Below are positions 53,749 through 62,537 of a DNA stretch of 64,000 nt, in pieces. A program made the translations under genes and the position numbers. Source of the DNA: Granulicella sp. dw_53 (GTDB lineage: Bacteria; Acidobacteriota; Terriglobia; Terriglobales; Acidobacteriaceae); contig NZ_JAAVUR010000004.1 in NCBI RefSeq assembly GCF_018449545.1, positions 62,001 to 126,000 of the forward strand. The letters are read 5' to 3'. The notes beneath the pieces are model-generated. The model did no database searches. It saw only the letters and a program-made list of their open reading frames with translations, and had not been told where the DNA came from. Positions within the stretch are counted from its first letter, which is position 1. Each line of letters begins with the position of its first letter.

Positions 53749-54426
53749 ATGAATCTGCCCAACTCCATTACGATGAGCCGCATTGCCAGCGTGCCTCTGC
53801 TGATTTGGTTTCTGAGCCCTCATTCTCCCTTCAAGGGGAATAACGGGGAGCAGGAGCTGGCGGCTTCGGCGCTGTTTATTGTGGCGAGCATTACGGATGG
53901 GCTGGATGGCTATCTGGCGAGGAAGCGGCAACAGATTACAACCATCGGGATGCTGCTGGATCCGCTGGCCGACAAGCTGATGGTGACGGCGGCGTACATC
54001 ATCCTGGTGGCGTATAACCCGCGGATCGTTCCGGCGTGGATTGCGGTGCTGATTATCGGGCGGGAGTTCCTGGTGAGTGGATTGCGGTCGATTGCGGCGT
54101 CTGAGGGCTTCACCATCGATGCGAGCGAGATTGGGAAGCTGAAGACGGTGATCCAGATTGTGAGCGTGGTGGCGGCGATTCTGGCGCATCGCTGGGACTA
54201 CTGGCTGTGGTTCGGTGGGCACTTTGTGGTGGCGGTCCATCTGATCGCGGTGACGGCGATCTATTGGATGACGGCGGTGTCGATTATCTCGGCGGTGGAT
54301 TACTTTGTGGGGTTCTGGAAGAAGATCGACCATGCCAGCGAGCGGGCGAGGACGAGGCGGACGAGTGTGCTGAGCCGGAAGGCAAAGGCTGCACCGCCTG
54401 CAGAGCATCCTTCGCGGATTTTGTAG
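53749..54426 (+). CDS. pgsA: CDP-diacylglycerol-glycerol-3-phosphate 3-phosphatidyltransferase
   Basis: Makes phosphatidylglycerol phosphate, the route to anionic phospholipids. The 225-residue membrane enzyme opens with MNLPNSITMSRI, typical of PgsA, and carries the CDP-alcohol phosphotransferase motif DGLDGYLARKRQQITTIGML plus LDPLADK, i.e. D-G-x2-A-R-x8-G-x3-D-x3-D as in the family. Several TM helices follow. The tail is long and basic (ERARTRRTSVLSRKAKA). Phosphatidylcholine or cardiolipin-type relatives share the motif, but the N terminus favours PgsA. It lies about 100 nt beyond the right arm of the candidate element. Confidence 0.93.
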   Translation: MNLPNSITMSRIASVPLLIWFLSPHSPFKGNNGEQELAASALFIVASITDGLDGYLARKRQQITTIGMLLDPLADKLMVTAAYIILVAYNPRIVPAWIAVLIIGREFLVSGLRSIAASEGFTIDASEIGKLKTVIQIVSVVAAILAHRWDYWLWFGGHFVVAVHLIAVTAIYWMTAVSIISAVDYFVGFWKKIDHASERARTRRTSVLSRKAKAAPPAEHPSRIL

Positions 54427-54427
54427 T

Positions 54428-54454
54428 CTAGCCTGGGGCCCTGCCCCAGGCTAG
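54428..54454 (+). terminator. Stem-loop after pgsA
   Basis: CTAGCCTGGGG (54428-54438) pairs perfectly with CCCCAGGCTAG (54444-54454), loop CCCTG. A smaller GGGCC-TTT-GGCCC hairpin follows at 54463-54475. There is no T-run, but position and stem strength support termination. Confidence 0.7.
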
Positions 54455-54684
54455 TATAGAGCGGGCCTTTGGCCCTTGGTTTATCGCATCCCCTTATCCT
54501 TGGCGTCCTCCAGATGCTGATATCGAGCGGACCTTCGACCCTACATCCATGCGCTCTTTGTCCCGTCAGGAAATTTGCTTTGGAGCCGAGCAGAGCGTCT
54601 CGCAAAAGTCGATTGAAAAATTGAGCCGGAGAGAGCACGGATTTACTGGTTTGTCTGCGGAAACTGCTGTATGCTCCATCAAAA

Positions 54685-55266
54685 ATGGAATCACGAGCCT
54701 ACCGCGACGATCTGTTGAAGTCCATGATCTCGCACGCGACCGAGTCGTATAAAGAGATGGTTCGGGTGATGGCGGTGATCGAGGATAAGGCGCAAAAGGT
54801 TGCAGCTTTGTCGGGTGTGTTTCTGGCGGCGGGCTTCGGTTTTATCAAGCAGGAGAATCTTCGAGCGGACTCGCCACTGGGCGGATTTTGGACGCTTCTG
54901 CTGCTGGCGTGCGCGATCTTTATTTTGACCGTTGCGGTTGGGCTGTGTCTGTGGGTGTTATGGGTACGCGAGCAGGTGGCTCCGATGGAGGTCTTTCGGA
55001 GGATGGAGTCCAGTATCCTGAAGCGTCCCGTGACGTCGATGACGGACGAGCTGCAGGAGGGTTCCAGAGTTTCGTCCGACCGTCTGTGGGACAAGATGTT
55101 GGACCGCCAGCAGAAGATGAATCAAAAGAAGGCTTCGATTCTGCGGTGGGCACAGACACTTTTAACTGTGGCGATGGGGCTGGTTGCGACCGCTCTGCTG
55201 TTGGTGCTGGTGGAGAACCTTTGTGTACGGGTGATTGCGAGTGTCGTGGGTTTGTTTGCGAGGTGA
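54685..55266 (+). CDS. Membrane protein with three TM helices, unknown (first gene of a two-gene module)
   Basis: A 193-residue protein: an N-terminal polar helix (DDLLKSMISHATESYKEMVRVMAV), a helix KAQKVAALSGVFLAAGFGF that may be the first TM segment, a clear TM at about residues 68-92 (FWTLLLLACAIFILTVAVG...), a charged cytosolic stretch of 55 or so residues, and a final TM at about 156-180. I do not recognise it. The layout loosely recalls TM effectors of nucleotide-signal defence systems, but nothing diagnostic is seen. No ribosome site precedes ATG 54685; ATG 54724 is an alternative. A 58-codon Cys-motif gene starts four bases after its stop. Confidence 0.65.
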   Translation: MESRAYRDDLLKSMISHATESYKEMVRVMAVIEDKAQKVAALSGVFLAAGFGFIKQENLRADSPLGGFWTLLLLACAIFILTVAVGLCLWVLWVREQVAPMEVFRRMESSILKRPVTSMTDELQEGSRVSSDRLWDKMLDRQQKMNQKKASILRWAQTLLTVAMGLVATALLLVLVENLCVRVIASVVGLFAR

Positions 55267-55269
55267 AGT

Positions 55270-55446
55270 ATGCAATGTCTTGAATGCGAGCGAGAAGCAG
55301 TCGATGGCGGTTTGTATTGCTCGATCCACCCGGATATGAAGGGAACGAGCTATCTCCACTCGGACTTTGTGGAGCGGCCGGACAGTGTCAGGGACGACTC
55401 GGAGCCTGGAGGTTGGGATGAGGACAAGGGCTCACAGGTCGAGTGA
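55270..55446 (+). CDS. 58-residue Cys-motif (zinc-ribbon-like) protein
   Basis: Starts MQCLECEREAVDGGLYCSIH: two Cys pairs in the pattern C-x2-C-x9-C-x2-H, a likely single zinc site. The rest is acidic and Trp/Asp-rich. GAGGTGA lies a few bases before the ATG, overlapping the end of the membrane-protein gene, so the two are surely co-translated. The last codons overlap the left arm of a strong terminator. It could regulate or modify its membrane partner; that is inference. The zinc motif resembles that of the CRHIKTNG protein. Confidence 0.6.
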   Translation: MQCLECEREAVDGGLYCSIHPDMKGTSYLHSDFVERPDSVRDDSEPGGWDEDKGSQVE

Positions 55447-55455
55447 GCCCTTGTC
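55423..55455. terminator. 13-bp terminator stem overlapping the end of the Cys-motif gene
   Basis: GACAAGGGCTCAC (55423-55435) pairs perfectly with GTGAGCCCTTGTC (55443-55455), loop AGGTCGA, then TTTCC. It starts inside the last codons of the rightward gene and lies just past the leftward fumarase stop, so it may serve both. Confidence 0.85.
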
Positions 55456-55463
55456 TTTCCTGG

Positions 55464-57014
55464 TTATTGGCCGAGGATTGGAACTCCCGCGATGGCCTGG
55501 CTGGCGGCGATGCGGTGGGACCATTCGGCAGGGCCGGTGGTGTGGACGCTGGTGCCTTTGGAGTCGACAGCTACGGTGACGGGCATGTCCTTGACGTCGA
55601 ACTCGTAGATAGCCTCCATGCCCAGGTCTTCGAAGGCGAGGACGCGGCTACTCTTGATGGCCTTGGAGACGAGGTAGGCGGCTCCGCCGACGGCCATGAG
55701 GTAGACGGCCTGGTTGTCGCGGATGGCGTCGATGGCAGCGGGGCCGCGCTCGGCCTTGCCGACCATGCCGAGGAGGCCGGTCTGTTCGAGCATCTGGCGG
55801 GTGAACTTGTCCATGCGGGTGGCGGTGGTGGGTCCGGCGGGGCCGACGGCTTCGTCGCGTACGGCGTCGACGGGGCCGACGTAGTAGATGAAGCGGCCGG
55901 TGAAGTCGACGGGAAGTTTTTCGCCGCGGGAGAGCATATCGGTCATGCGCTTGTGGGCGGCGTCGCGTCCGGTGAGGAGTTTGCCGGAGAGGAGCACGAC
56001 TTCGCCGGGCTTCCAGGTGAGGACGTCGGCGCGGGTGACGGTGTTGAGGTCGACGCGTCGCGCGGAGCTGACGTCGTAGGTGAGCTGGGGCCAGGAGTCG
56101 AGCGAGGGTGGGTCGAGCATGACGGGGCCGCCGCCGTCGAGGTGGAAGTGGGCGTGGCGGGTGGCGGCGCAGTTGGGGATCATGGCGACGGGAAGGTTGG
56201 CGGCGTGGGTGGGGTAGTCGAGGATCTTGATGTCGAGGACGGTGGTGAGGCCGCCGAGTCCCTGGGCTCCAATGCCGAGGTTGTTGACCTTGTCGTAGAG
56301 CTCGATGCGGAGGGCTTCGAGGTTGTTCTGGGGTCCGCGCTGCTTGAGCTCCTGCATGTCGATGGGGTCCATGAGGGACTGCTTGGCGAGGAGCATGGCC
56401 TTCTCGGCGGTGCCGCCGATGCCGATGCCGAGCATGCCGGGGGGGCACCAGCCGGCGCCCATGGTGGGGACGGTCTTGAGAACCCAGTCGACGATGGAGT
56501 CGGAAGGGTTGAGCATGACGAACTTGGATTTGGCCTCGGAGCCACCACCCTTGGCTGCGACGATGACGTCTACCTCGCCGCCGCTGACGAGGGAGACCTC
56601 GACGACGCAGGGGGTGTTGTCGACGGTGTTTTTGCGGGAGAAGGCGGGGTCGGCGAGGATGGAGCCGCGGAGCTTGTTGTCGGGGTCGAGGTAGGCCTGA
56701 CGGACGCCGGCGTCGCAGATCTGCTGGAGGGTGAGGGTGGCGGGGCCGCCGTTGGGGCCTTGCCAGACGACCTCCATGCCGACTTTGAGGAAGATGGTGA
56801 CGATGCCGGTGTCCTGGCAGATGGGGCGGTGACCCTCGGCGCACATGCGCGAGTTGATGAGGATCTGGGCCATGGCGTCCTTGGCGGCGGGGGATTCTTC
56901 CAGCTCGTAGGCGCGGGCGAGGTTGGTGATGTAGTCGAGCGGGTGGTAGTAGCTGATGTACTGGAGCGCGTCGGCTATGGATTGGATTAGGTCGGTTTGT
57001 TTGATGATTGCCAT
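55464..57014 (-). CDS. Class I fumarate hydratase (iron-sulfur)
   Basis: Hydrates fumarate to malate in the TCA cycle using a [4Fe-4S] cluster. The 516-residue chain is the fused form: an N-terminal catalytic half with cluster Cys candidates in RPICQDTG, PNCAATRHAHF and WCPPGMLGIGIGG, and a C-terminal half with GRDAAHKRMTDML and FIYYVGPVDA. This matches FumA/FumB rather than split archaeal enzymes. Being oxygen-sensitive, it is often paired with a class II enzyme; a class II superfamily member lies beyond the next two genes. L(+)-tartrate dehydratase is an alternative reading of the family. Confidence 0.9.
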   Translation of the reverse strand: MAIIKQTDLIQSIADALQYISYYHPLDYITNLARAYELEESPAAKDAMAQILINSRMCAEGHRPICQDTGIVTIFLKVGMEVVWQGPNGGPATLTLQQICDAGVRQAYLDPDNKLRGSILADPAFSRKNTVDNTPCVVEVSLVSGGEVDVIVAAKGGGSEAKSKFVMLNPSDSIVDWVLKTVPTMGAGWCPPGMLGIGIGGTAEKAMLLAKQSLMDPIDMQELKQRGPQNNLEALRIELYDKVNNLGIGAQGLGGLTTVLDIKILDYPTHAANLPVAMIPNCAATRHAHFHLDGGGPVMLDPPSLDSWPQLTYDVSSARRVDLNTVTRADVLTWKPGEVVLLSGKLLTGRDAAHKRMTDMLSRGEKLPVDFTGRFIYYVGPVDAVRDEAVGPAGPTTATRMDKFTRQMLEQTGLLGMVGKAERGPAAIDAIRDNQAVYLMAVGGAAYLVSKAIKSSRVLAFEDLGMEAIYEFDVKDMPVTVAVDSKGTSVHTTGPAEWSHRIAASQAIAGVPILGQ

Positions 57015-57019
57015 GATGC

Positions 57020-57607
57020 TTACTCCAGATCTTTTTGAGGGACTCGAAATACTCCCTTGATGACATCAGGATTACAGATTGCTATCTGGATGTGCGTTTT
57101 TTCTCGAAAACCAGAGTTCGGGTAGATGGGAGCGCCTTCGATGAAGACTCCACGCACGGTATCGAATGCTGGTTGGATGCTTCGCGAGCGGATGTCGTGA
57201 AGGTGTCCCAGGACTGCGCAATCGAGTCGGCGTGAGAGCAGGTCTTCACCGCCGGAGTTTCGCGGAAGCGGACGGTTTGACATCTGTAGATGATAGGCAA
57301 AGTCTTCGTGGGCTGCTTTGACCGCGGCCAGGCCATTGGAAGAGAGCAGGTCGAGGCAAAAGCCGAGATCGATTGCCGCCCCAACGACGAAGGGTTCCGA
57401 GAGGCCTTCCGGGTATTTTCTTTGGTGGGAGAGAGCGGCCCACTCCATTGCGCGGCGCGGATTGGATTCCCAGAAGTAGATTCCAGGACCGAGCCAGTCG
57501 TAGTCGTTCTCACTGGGGACGAAGGGTTCTCCAGCGAGAAGCTTTTCGCCTGTCTGGCGCTGGCAGCCGTGGTATCCGAGGACAAAGGAGGAGGAGAGTC
57601 GATGCAC
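57020..57607 (-). CDS. GYHG-motif protein, candidate toxin of a two-gene module
   Basis: A 195-residue protein from a GTG start: the N terminus reads VLGYHGCQRQTGEKLL, then SENDYDWLGPGIYFWES and RRAMEWA. The G-Y-H-G opening and D-W-L-G-x-G-I-Y-F pattern resemble predicted ADP-ribosyltransferase-like or DUF3990-like toxins, a resemblance from memory. The last third (FREKTHIQIAICNPDVIKG) is strand-rich. It follows a 48-codon gene on the same strand by 13 bases, the usual order antitoxin-toxin. It ends five bases before fumarase starts. Toxicity is inference. Confidence 0.65.
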   Translation of the reverse strand: MHRLSSSFVLGYHGCQRQTGEKLLAGEPFVPSENDYDWLGPGIYFWESNPRRAMEWAALSHQRKYPEGLSEPFVVGAAIDLGFCLDLLSSNGLAAVKAAHEDFAYHLQMSNRPLPRNSGGEDLLSRRLDCAVLGHLHDIRSRSIQPAFDTVRGVFIEGAPIYPNSGFREKTHIQIAICNPDVIKGVFRVPQKDLE

Positions 57608-57620
57608 GATTGTCTAGAGA

Positions 57621-57767
57621 TCAGCGATAGAGCTCGGCGACTTCTCCGTTTTGATCGAGGTAGCCCTCTTCGATGAGAACGGCGCGAGCGCCTTCGGGGG
57701 TTGAGGCGCGTTCTTCACGAAGACGCTTCATGTTTGCGATGAATTCAGCAAGGTCTTCGTCGCTCAT
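57621..57767 (-). CDS. 48-residue protein, candidate antitoxin partner of the GYHG protein
   Basis: Starts MSDEDLAEFIANMKRLREER and ends EGYLDQNGEVAELYR. It is acidic-helical, with a T-P-E-G-A-R-A-V-L-I-E-E-G-Y-L pattern that I associate with small proteins next to GYHG-type genes. GGGAG sits seven bases before the ATG at 57767. Its stop lies 13 bases before the GTG of the larger gene. There is no DNA-binding motif, so regulation of the pair by this protein is unproven. Confidence 0.6.
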   Translation of the reverse strand: MSDEDLAEFIANMKRLREERASTPEGARAVLIEEGYLDQNGEVAELYR

Positions 57768-57859
57768 CCGAAATCTCCCTTTTCTTCTGCACCTCTTGAA
57801 TCGTGGGTATCCACCGAGGTCAAGAACCGAATCCTATGATACCAAGAGAGGGTCTTATT

Positions 57860-59251
57860 ATGCCTGCTACAAGAGTAGAGAAGGATTCGCTGGGAGAGGT
57901 CGAAGTTCCAGGAGAAGCGCTGTATGGGGCGCAGACGACGCGGGCTGTGGCGAACTTTCCTATTAGCGGGTTGCGGGCTAGTGGGTTTTTGATTCGTGCG
58001 TTGGGGATGGTGAAGCGGGCGGCGGCGGAGGCGAATCGGGAGCTGGGATTGATTACGCCGGAGCAAGGTGGGGCGATTGTGGCGGCGGCGCAGGAGGTGA
58101 TCGAGGGAAGGCTGGATGGGGAGTTTGTGGTGGATGTGTTTCAGGCGGGAGCGGGGGTGAGCCTGCATATGAACGCCAATGAGGTGATTGCGAATCGGGC
58201 GAATCAGATGCTGGGTGTGGGGTTGGGGACGTATGCGAAGGTGCATCCGAACGACCATGTGAACTATGGGCAGTCGACGAACGATGTGTTTCCGACGGCG
58301 ATGCGGGTGAGTGCGCTGCTGGCGTTGAATGAGCTTTATCCGGTGCTGATCGGGCTGGCGGGTGGGTTCGATCAGAAGGCGGAGGAGTTTGCCGATGTGT
58401 TGAAGGCGGGGCGCACGCATATGCAGGATGCGGTGCCGATCACGCTGGGGCAGGAGTTTGCGGCGTATGCGGTGGCGATGCGGAAGGCGCTGGCTTCGCT
58501 GGCGAGGGCGGCGGAGGGGCTGCGGGATTTGGGGTTGGGCGGGTCGGCGGTGGGGACGGGGTTGAATACGCATCGCGCTTACAGGGTGAAGGCGGTGGCG
58601 AATCTGGCGCGGATCGCGGGGGTGGAGCTGCGTCCGGCGGAGGATCTGCGGTGGGCGATGCAGTCGTGCGCTTGCATGGCGGAGGTGTCGGGGACGTTGC
58701 GCGGGCTGGCGCTGGAGCTGGTGCGGATCTCGAACGATCTGAGGCTGCTGTCGTCGGGGCCGAATACGGGGTTCAATGAGATTCATCTGCCGAGCCTGCA
58801 GCCGGGGTCGAGCATCATGCCGGGGAAGGTGAATCCGGTGCTGGCGGAGTTGACAGCGATGGTGGCGTTCCAGGTGATTGGGAACGATGCGGCGGTGGCG
58901 ATGGCGGTGCAGGCGGGGCAGTTGGAGTTGAATGTGATGATGCCGGCGATGGCGCACAATACGCTGCAGTCGATCACGATTCTGACGAATACGCTACGGG
59001 AACTGGATCGGCGTTGCGTGCGGGGGATTACGGTGAATCGGGAGCGGTGCGATTTCTATGCGGGCAGCACGATTGCGCTGGCTACGGCGTTGAATCCGTA
59101 TATCGGGTACCAGAAGGCGGCGGGGCTGGTGAAGGAGTCGGTGGCGTCGGGGCGGAGCATCGTGGAGCTGGCACGGGAGCAGGGGTTGATGAGCGAAGAG
59201 CAGATTCGCGAGGTGCTCGATCCGAAGAGGATGACGGAGCCGCATGCGTAG
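57860..59251 (+). CDS. Aspartate ammonia-lyase / class II fumarase superfamily enzyme
   Basis: A 463-residue fumarase/aspartase superfamily member. The signature GSSIMPGKVNPVLAE is present. Several features lean towards aspartase: VDVFQAGAGVS early on and CVRGITVNRERC late, instead of the fumarase patterns (WQTGSGT, CVVGIQAN). Yet DVFPTAM matches fumarase. I favour aspartate ammonia-lyase (aspartate to fumarate plus ammonia), not certain. AGAGGG precedes ATG 57860. With class I fumarase and gdhA nearby it would link amino-acid nitrogen to the TCA cycle. Confidence 0.8.
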   Translation: MPATRVEKDSLGEVEVPGEALYGAQTTRAVANFPISGLRASGFLIRALGMVKRAAAEANRELGLITPEQGGAIVAAAQEVIEGRLDGEFVVDVFQAGAGVSLHMNANEVIANRANQMLGVGLGTYAKVHPNDHVNYGQSTNDVFPTAMRVSALLALNELYPVLIGLAGGFDQKAEEFADVLKAGRTHMQDAVPITLGQEFAAYAVAMRKALASLARAAEGLRDLGLGGSAVGTGLNTHRAYRVKAVANLARIAGVELRPAEDLRWAMQSCACMAEVSGTLRGLALELVRISNDLRLLSSGPNTGFNEIHLPSLQPGSSIMPGKVNPVLAELTAMVAFQVIGNDAAVAMAVQAGQLELNVMMPAMAHNTLQSITILTNTLRELDRRCVRGITVNRERCDFYAGSTIALATALNPYIGYQKAAGLVKESVASGRSIVELAREQGLMSEEQIREVLDPKRMTEPHA

Positions 59252-59585
59252 CTATGGTTGCTACGTGTGGGCTGGGTCCGTCTGGATGTAGCCCGGGGCT
59301 ATGGGCGCTAAATATCTGCAAGGATTGGGTGGGTCCAAGTTCTTGTCGGGTATGCATTAACTCATGCCGTGTGTCTTCCTGATTAGTTATGTTTTATGGG
59401 TGGTGGTGGGGGATTTGTATGTATGCGTAATTTTCGGCAGGTGCGACTAAGTCTTTCGTCCTATCTTTTATTAGCTCTTGTGAGTGGTCTGTTCTCCTTC
59501 TTCTAAGACCTAGGAATAGTACGGAGGGAGACGTGTTTCTCAATATTAGTTAGTTAAAAGACTAAGGTGAAGGAGATCAACGCCA
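59252..59585. other. 334-bp gap, no gene seen
   Basis: AT-richer than its surroundings. A promoter for the GNAT gene must lie here; AAGGAGA near 59567-59573 is its ribosome site. No repeat or hairpin of note was found. Confidence 0.6.
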
Positions 59586-60089
59586 TTGAAAGCCGAATTG
59601 TATTTAGTTGATAGGCTATCCACTCGAGTGGCTACCTATGAAGACCTGGATGTCCTGGTAACGTTCGTCAATCATGGGTTTGCCGAAGATAACTATCCTT
59701 TTAGAGATAGCGACTTCACTCATCGTGAGGAGATAGCGAGGCTTCTCGAGACTGGCTGCTTTCTTTTGACTGAAGTAGAAGGAAAGACGGAGATAGCCGC
59801 AGCAATTTATGTCGAACTTCGCGATAAGCACCGCGGTTATTTAGCGATGCTGACGATAAATCCCAATGTGCACCCCAGCGTGGGCAAGAAGATGATCCGT
59901 GCGGGGGAAGCGTTCTGCTGCGAGCATGGTTGCCGCATCGTGGAGGGCGTGGTTCTGGCCTCCAAGACTGAGCTGACTGTTGCGTATCTGCGTTGTGGTT
60001 TTCAAATTGTCAGAGAGGTGGCGTATCGAAGGTCTGAGATTCTTGTGCAGCCCTCGTCCATCTTTCTTTTAGAGAAGTCTTTGGTTTGA
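59586..60089 (+). CDS. GNAT-family acetyltransferase
   Basis: A 167-residue acetyl-CoA-dependent transferase. RVATYEDLDVLVTFVNHGF opens the domain. LAMLTINPNVHPSVGKKMIRAGEAFCCEHGC is the core strand plus loop, in which V-G-K-K-M replaces the usual Q/R-G-x-G-x-G/A, and AYLRCGFQIVRE ends it. The non-canonical acetyl-CoA loop is a mild oddity. The TTG start at 59586 is supported by AAGGAGA. It is AT-richer than neighbours, which may point to acquisition. The substrate is unknown. Confidence 0.75.
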   Translation: MKAELYLVDRLSTRVATYEDLDVLVTFVNHGFAEDNYPFRDSDFTHREEIARLLETGCFLLTEVEGKTEIAAAIYVELRDKHRGYLAMLTINPNVHPSVGKKMIRAGEAFCCEHGCRIVEGVVLASKTELTVAYLRCGFQIVREVAYRRSEILVQPSSIFLLEKSLV

Positions 60090-60346
60090 TCTGATCTTGG
60101 GATAACTCGGTTGGGAAGACGTAGTGGACGCAGGTTGATTTCCTGTTATGAAAATCACTTCCCCGATTTTTAACTCTAGCCTCTGGGTTTCTTCTTACTC
60201 CTACCAATTTCTTTTTTTGTATATCCATTCGCTGAGAGTGCGGTAAGTCTGCGCGCCGTTGATAGAGTGAGGCTACGATTACGTTCGCCGTTATGTCTGG
60301 ATGAATATCTCCAGTTATGCATTGGGCAATATCTGCTTGCTATGCG

Positions 60347-60380
60347 ACTTACCCCGGAGAACTAAATCTCCGGGGTAAGT
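60347..60380. terminator. 14-bp stem-loop in the gap between the GNAT and beta-helix genes
   Basis: ACTTACCCCGGAGA (60347-60360) pairs perfectly with TCTCCGGGGTAAGT (60367-60380), loop ACTAAA. It sits 67 nt past the leftward beta-helix gene's stop, in a 358-bp gap (60090-60447) otherwise without a visible gene. There is no T-run on the minus side. Confidence 0.6.
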
Positions 60381-60447
60381 TTCGTGCGATCGGTGGGATC
60401 TTCGGCCCTGCATTATGCAGCGTTTCTATACCATCAGAGAATTTGCT

Positions 60448-62055
60448 CTAGAAGCAGGCGTAGCCGACCAGGAATGCGGTGGCCGGATTGAGAGGGATCT
60501 GTCCACTGGCCAGTACAAAGCCTGTTGCGGTGGGCTGCGGGATGAAGAGGCTTTTGAGTGCTGCTGCTGTCGATGTATTGAGTGCTGAGGCGATACAGAC
60601 GTTTGGCGGTTGAGCCAGGGGGGTTGCAAAGGTGATCGTCGCTACCGTGGCACCGGCGGCTGGGGAAGAACCTGTCTTGAAGACGATCGTTCCGGAGACG
60701 TTGGTACTGCCGGGAGCGAGGGTTACGTTCTCCGGTTGTATGCCTGCAGCGGGTCCCGCGGAGATGAGGGGGCTAGGGGAGTTGCCGACGAACTGCGATC
60801 CGGTGAAGGTGCCGGCGGTGACGCCAGCGGAGGCGTCGGAGATTACTCCATTTCCGACACAGAGTGTCGCAGCGCCGAAGACGCAGGGAGACAAGCCGAC
60901 GTAGTTCGCGGCGGTGGTGGGTCCGGTGGACCAGCCCAGGACGTACGAGCCACCGAGCCTCATGTTGTTCGAGAAGATCGCTACCGCAGGAGTGCTGGCG
61001 AAGCGCATCAGGATGCTGTTGTCGCTGCTCCAACCGAAGTTGAAGGTCGATTGGTTGATCTCGGTCGTCCCGTTCCAGGTGAGTACCGCGCCGGGGGCGA
61101 TGATGTTTGTCATGGTACTGCCCAGACCGTTCATGAAGCCGTTCGCTACGAATTGAGCGGCGGCCCCGAGGTTGAGCAAGGTCGATCCGCTGCAGGGCCC
61201 GGAGGTGTTGACGCACTCTCCGCGCAGGAAGACGACATCGTCGCCGGAGTTACCTCCGACTTTGCCGGTTCCAGTTACAGACATAGCCGTGCCGGTGGGG
61301 TCCGAGGTCTCCATGATGGCATCGATGAAGCTGTGATACAGAAAGGTTCCGGTCTCTACGGAGATGCCGATTTGATTGGTTCTGACCTGTGCACGGAAGC
61401 CGCGAATGGATGCGTATCCGAAGCTCTGGGTGAGCACGCCTCCGGCGGTGTTGGTGAAGCGCATCCCGATGGAGTTGTTGTTCGAGGCGATATCGTTGAG
61501 AGCCATGCCCTCGGTGAAGGAGACGGTGTTATCGAACCAGTAGCCTGCCGATGTGGGCGTTCCGTTGAAGTTGTTCACGGCGACATTGGAGATGTGGATC
61601 TGAGAGATATCGCCGGCGTGGATGGCGCTGGTGGCTGTCGGCGATACGTTATAGAACGAACAGTTCTGTACGGAGGGACCTTGATTCGGCTGGGTCTGGG
61701 CGAGCCCTGTGATCTGTGCGCTGGGCAGGATGCGAACGGCGTCGCCAGCTCCCATAAATGTGAGGATGGTGCCGGGCTCGCAACGCAAATTAACAAACGG
61801 AGAGGCGATGAGAATCGTTGTGGTCTGCGCGTAGTTGCCTACGGGAATATTTACTGTTCCTTGCGCCCATGTTTGTCCATTCTGAGTTACGGTTGGGAGC
61901 AGAGCGATCTCGTCGTTGACCTCAGCTCCGATGTCTCTGAACTGTGCACCGGCGTACATGCTATTTGGCAGAGCGCCCGAGGGGCTTCCTGAGATGCGTG
62001 CCTGAGCCTCGCCAACAAGTATTAAAGATAGGGAAAAAAGAATGAATTTTTTCAT
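60448..62055 (-). CDS. Secreted right-handed beta-helix-like protein (pectate-lyase-like fold)
   Basis: A 535-residue protein with a signal peptide (MKKFILFSLSLILVGEAQA). The N-terminal part (GAQFRDIGAEVNDEIALLP) resembles the start of pectate-lyase-superfamily and phage tail-spike helices, and the middle is Asn/Thr/Ser-rich with regularly spaced short strands (IHISNVAVNNFNGTPTSAGY). The last 100 or so residues (GTIVFKTGSSPAAGATVATI..., ending LVGYACF) are like a C-terminal cap found on tail-spike or secreted proteins in related bacteria, a memory-based match. Whether it is an enzyme or an adhesin is unknown; catalytic residues were not identified. Confidence 0.7.
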   Translation of the reverse strand: MKKFILFSLSLILVGEAQARISGSPSGALPNSMYAGAQFRDIGAEVNDEIALLPTVTQNGQTWAQGTVNIPVGNYAQTTTILIASPFVNLRCEPGTILTFMGAGDAVRILPSAQITGLAQTQPNQGPSVQNCSFYNVSPTATSAIHAGDISQIHISNVAVNNFNGTPTSAGYWFDNTVSFTEGMALNDIASNNNSIGMRFTNTAGGVLTQSFGYASIRGFRAQVRTNQIGISVETGTFLYHSFIDAIMETSDPTGTAMSVTGTGKVGGNSGDDVVFLRGECVNTSGPCSGSTLLNLGAAAQFVANGFMNGLGSTMTNIIAPGAVLTWNGTTEINQSTFNFGWSSDNSILMRFASTPAVAIFSNNMRLGGSYVLGWSTGPTTAANYVGLSPCVFGAATLCVGNGVISDASAGVTAGTFTGSQFVGNSPSPLISAGPAAGIQPENVTLAPGSTNVSGTIVFKTGSSPAAGATVATITFATPLAQPPNVCIASALNTSTAAALKSLFIPQPTATGFVLASGQIPLNPATAFLVGYACF

Positions 62056-62537
62056 CGCAATCACTTTCTGCCCGAATTCGTATGAGGAATCAAGGCTGTG
62101 CGTAAATGGAATGGGTTATGAGGCAAGAAGGAATGACAAAGAGAAATGTTAAAAGGATTTTGCGAACGTCGAGCACTCACCAAATCCTCGTGCCGGTTCA
62201 TCTCAATGAAGTGAATCTCGTCATCCGGCCCATCAAATAAAACTCACAGTTGCGGCAGCCGAACTATTCGGTGGTCGCTTCCTGTGGCCTTGTGATCTGG
62301 ACTTGATTATCTGTAGCGCGTTCGTTCTCTTGGCGTACAAGACAGGATGACGATGCTTATTACACTTTCCTTGTTGCAGGGTATGTTTCAAATGGCAGCA
62401 AGACAAGAGGAGGTTCGGCCCGGTAAGCCTATCTCCCCATCCGCTTCGGGATGGCAGCGTTTGCTGGTGGCCTTTGCGGCTGGACTTGAGGTGGAGATTT
62501 GAGTTGAGTGGCAGGCCAGGTCGCCGGCAAGATTATT
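62056..62537. other. 482-bp gap upstream of the HigBA module
   Basis: I find no supported gene. Leftward frames here (including one antisense to higB) lack ribosome sites and are shadows. The stretch looks like degenerate sequence, with no clear IS end or repeat. Confidence 0.5.
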
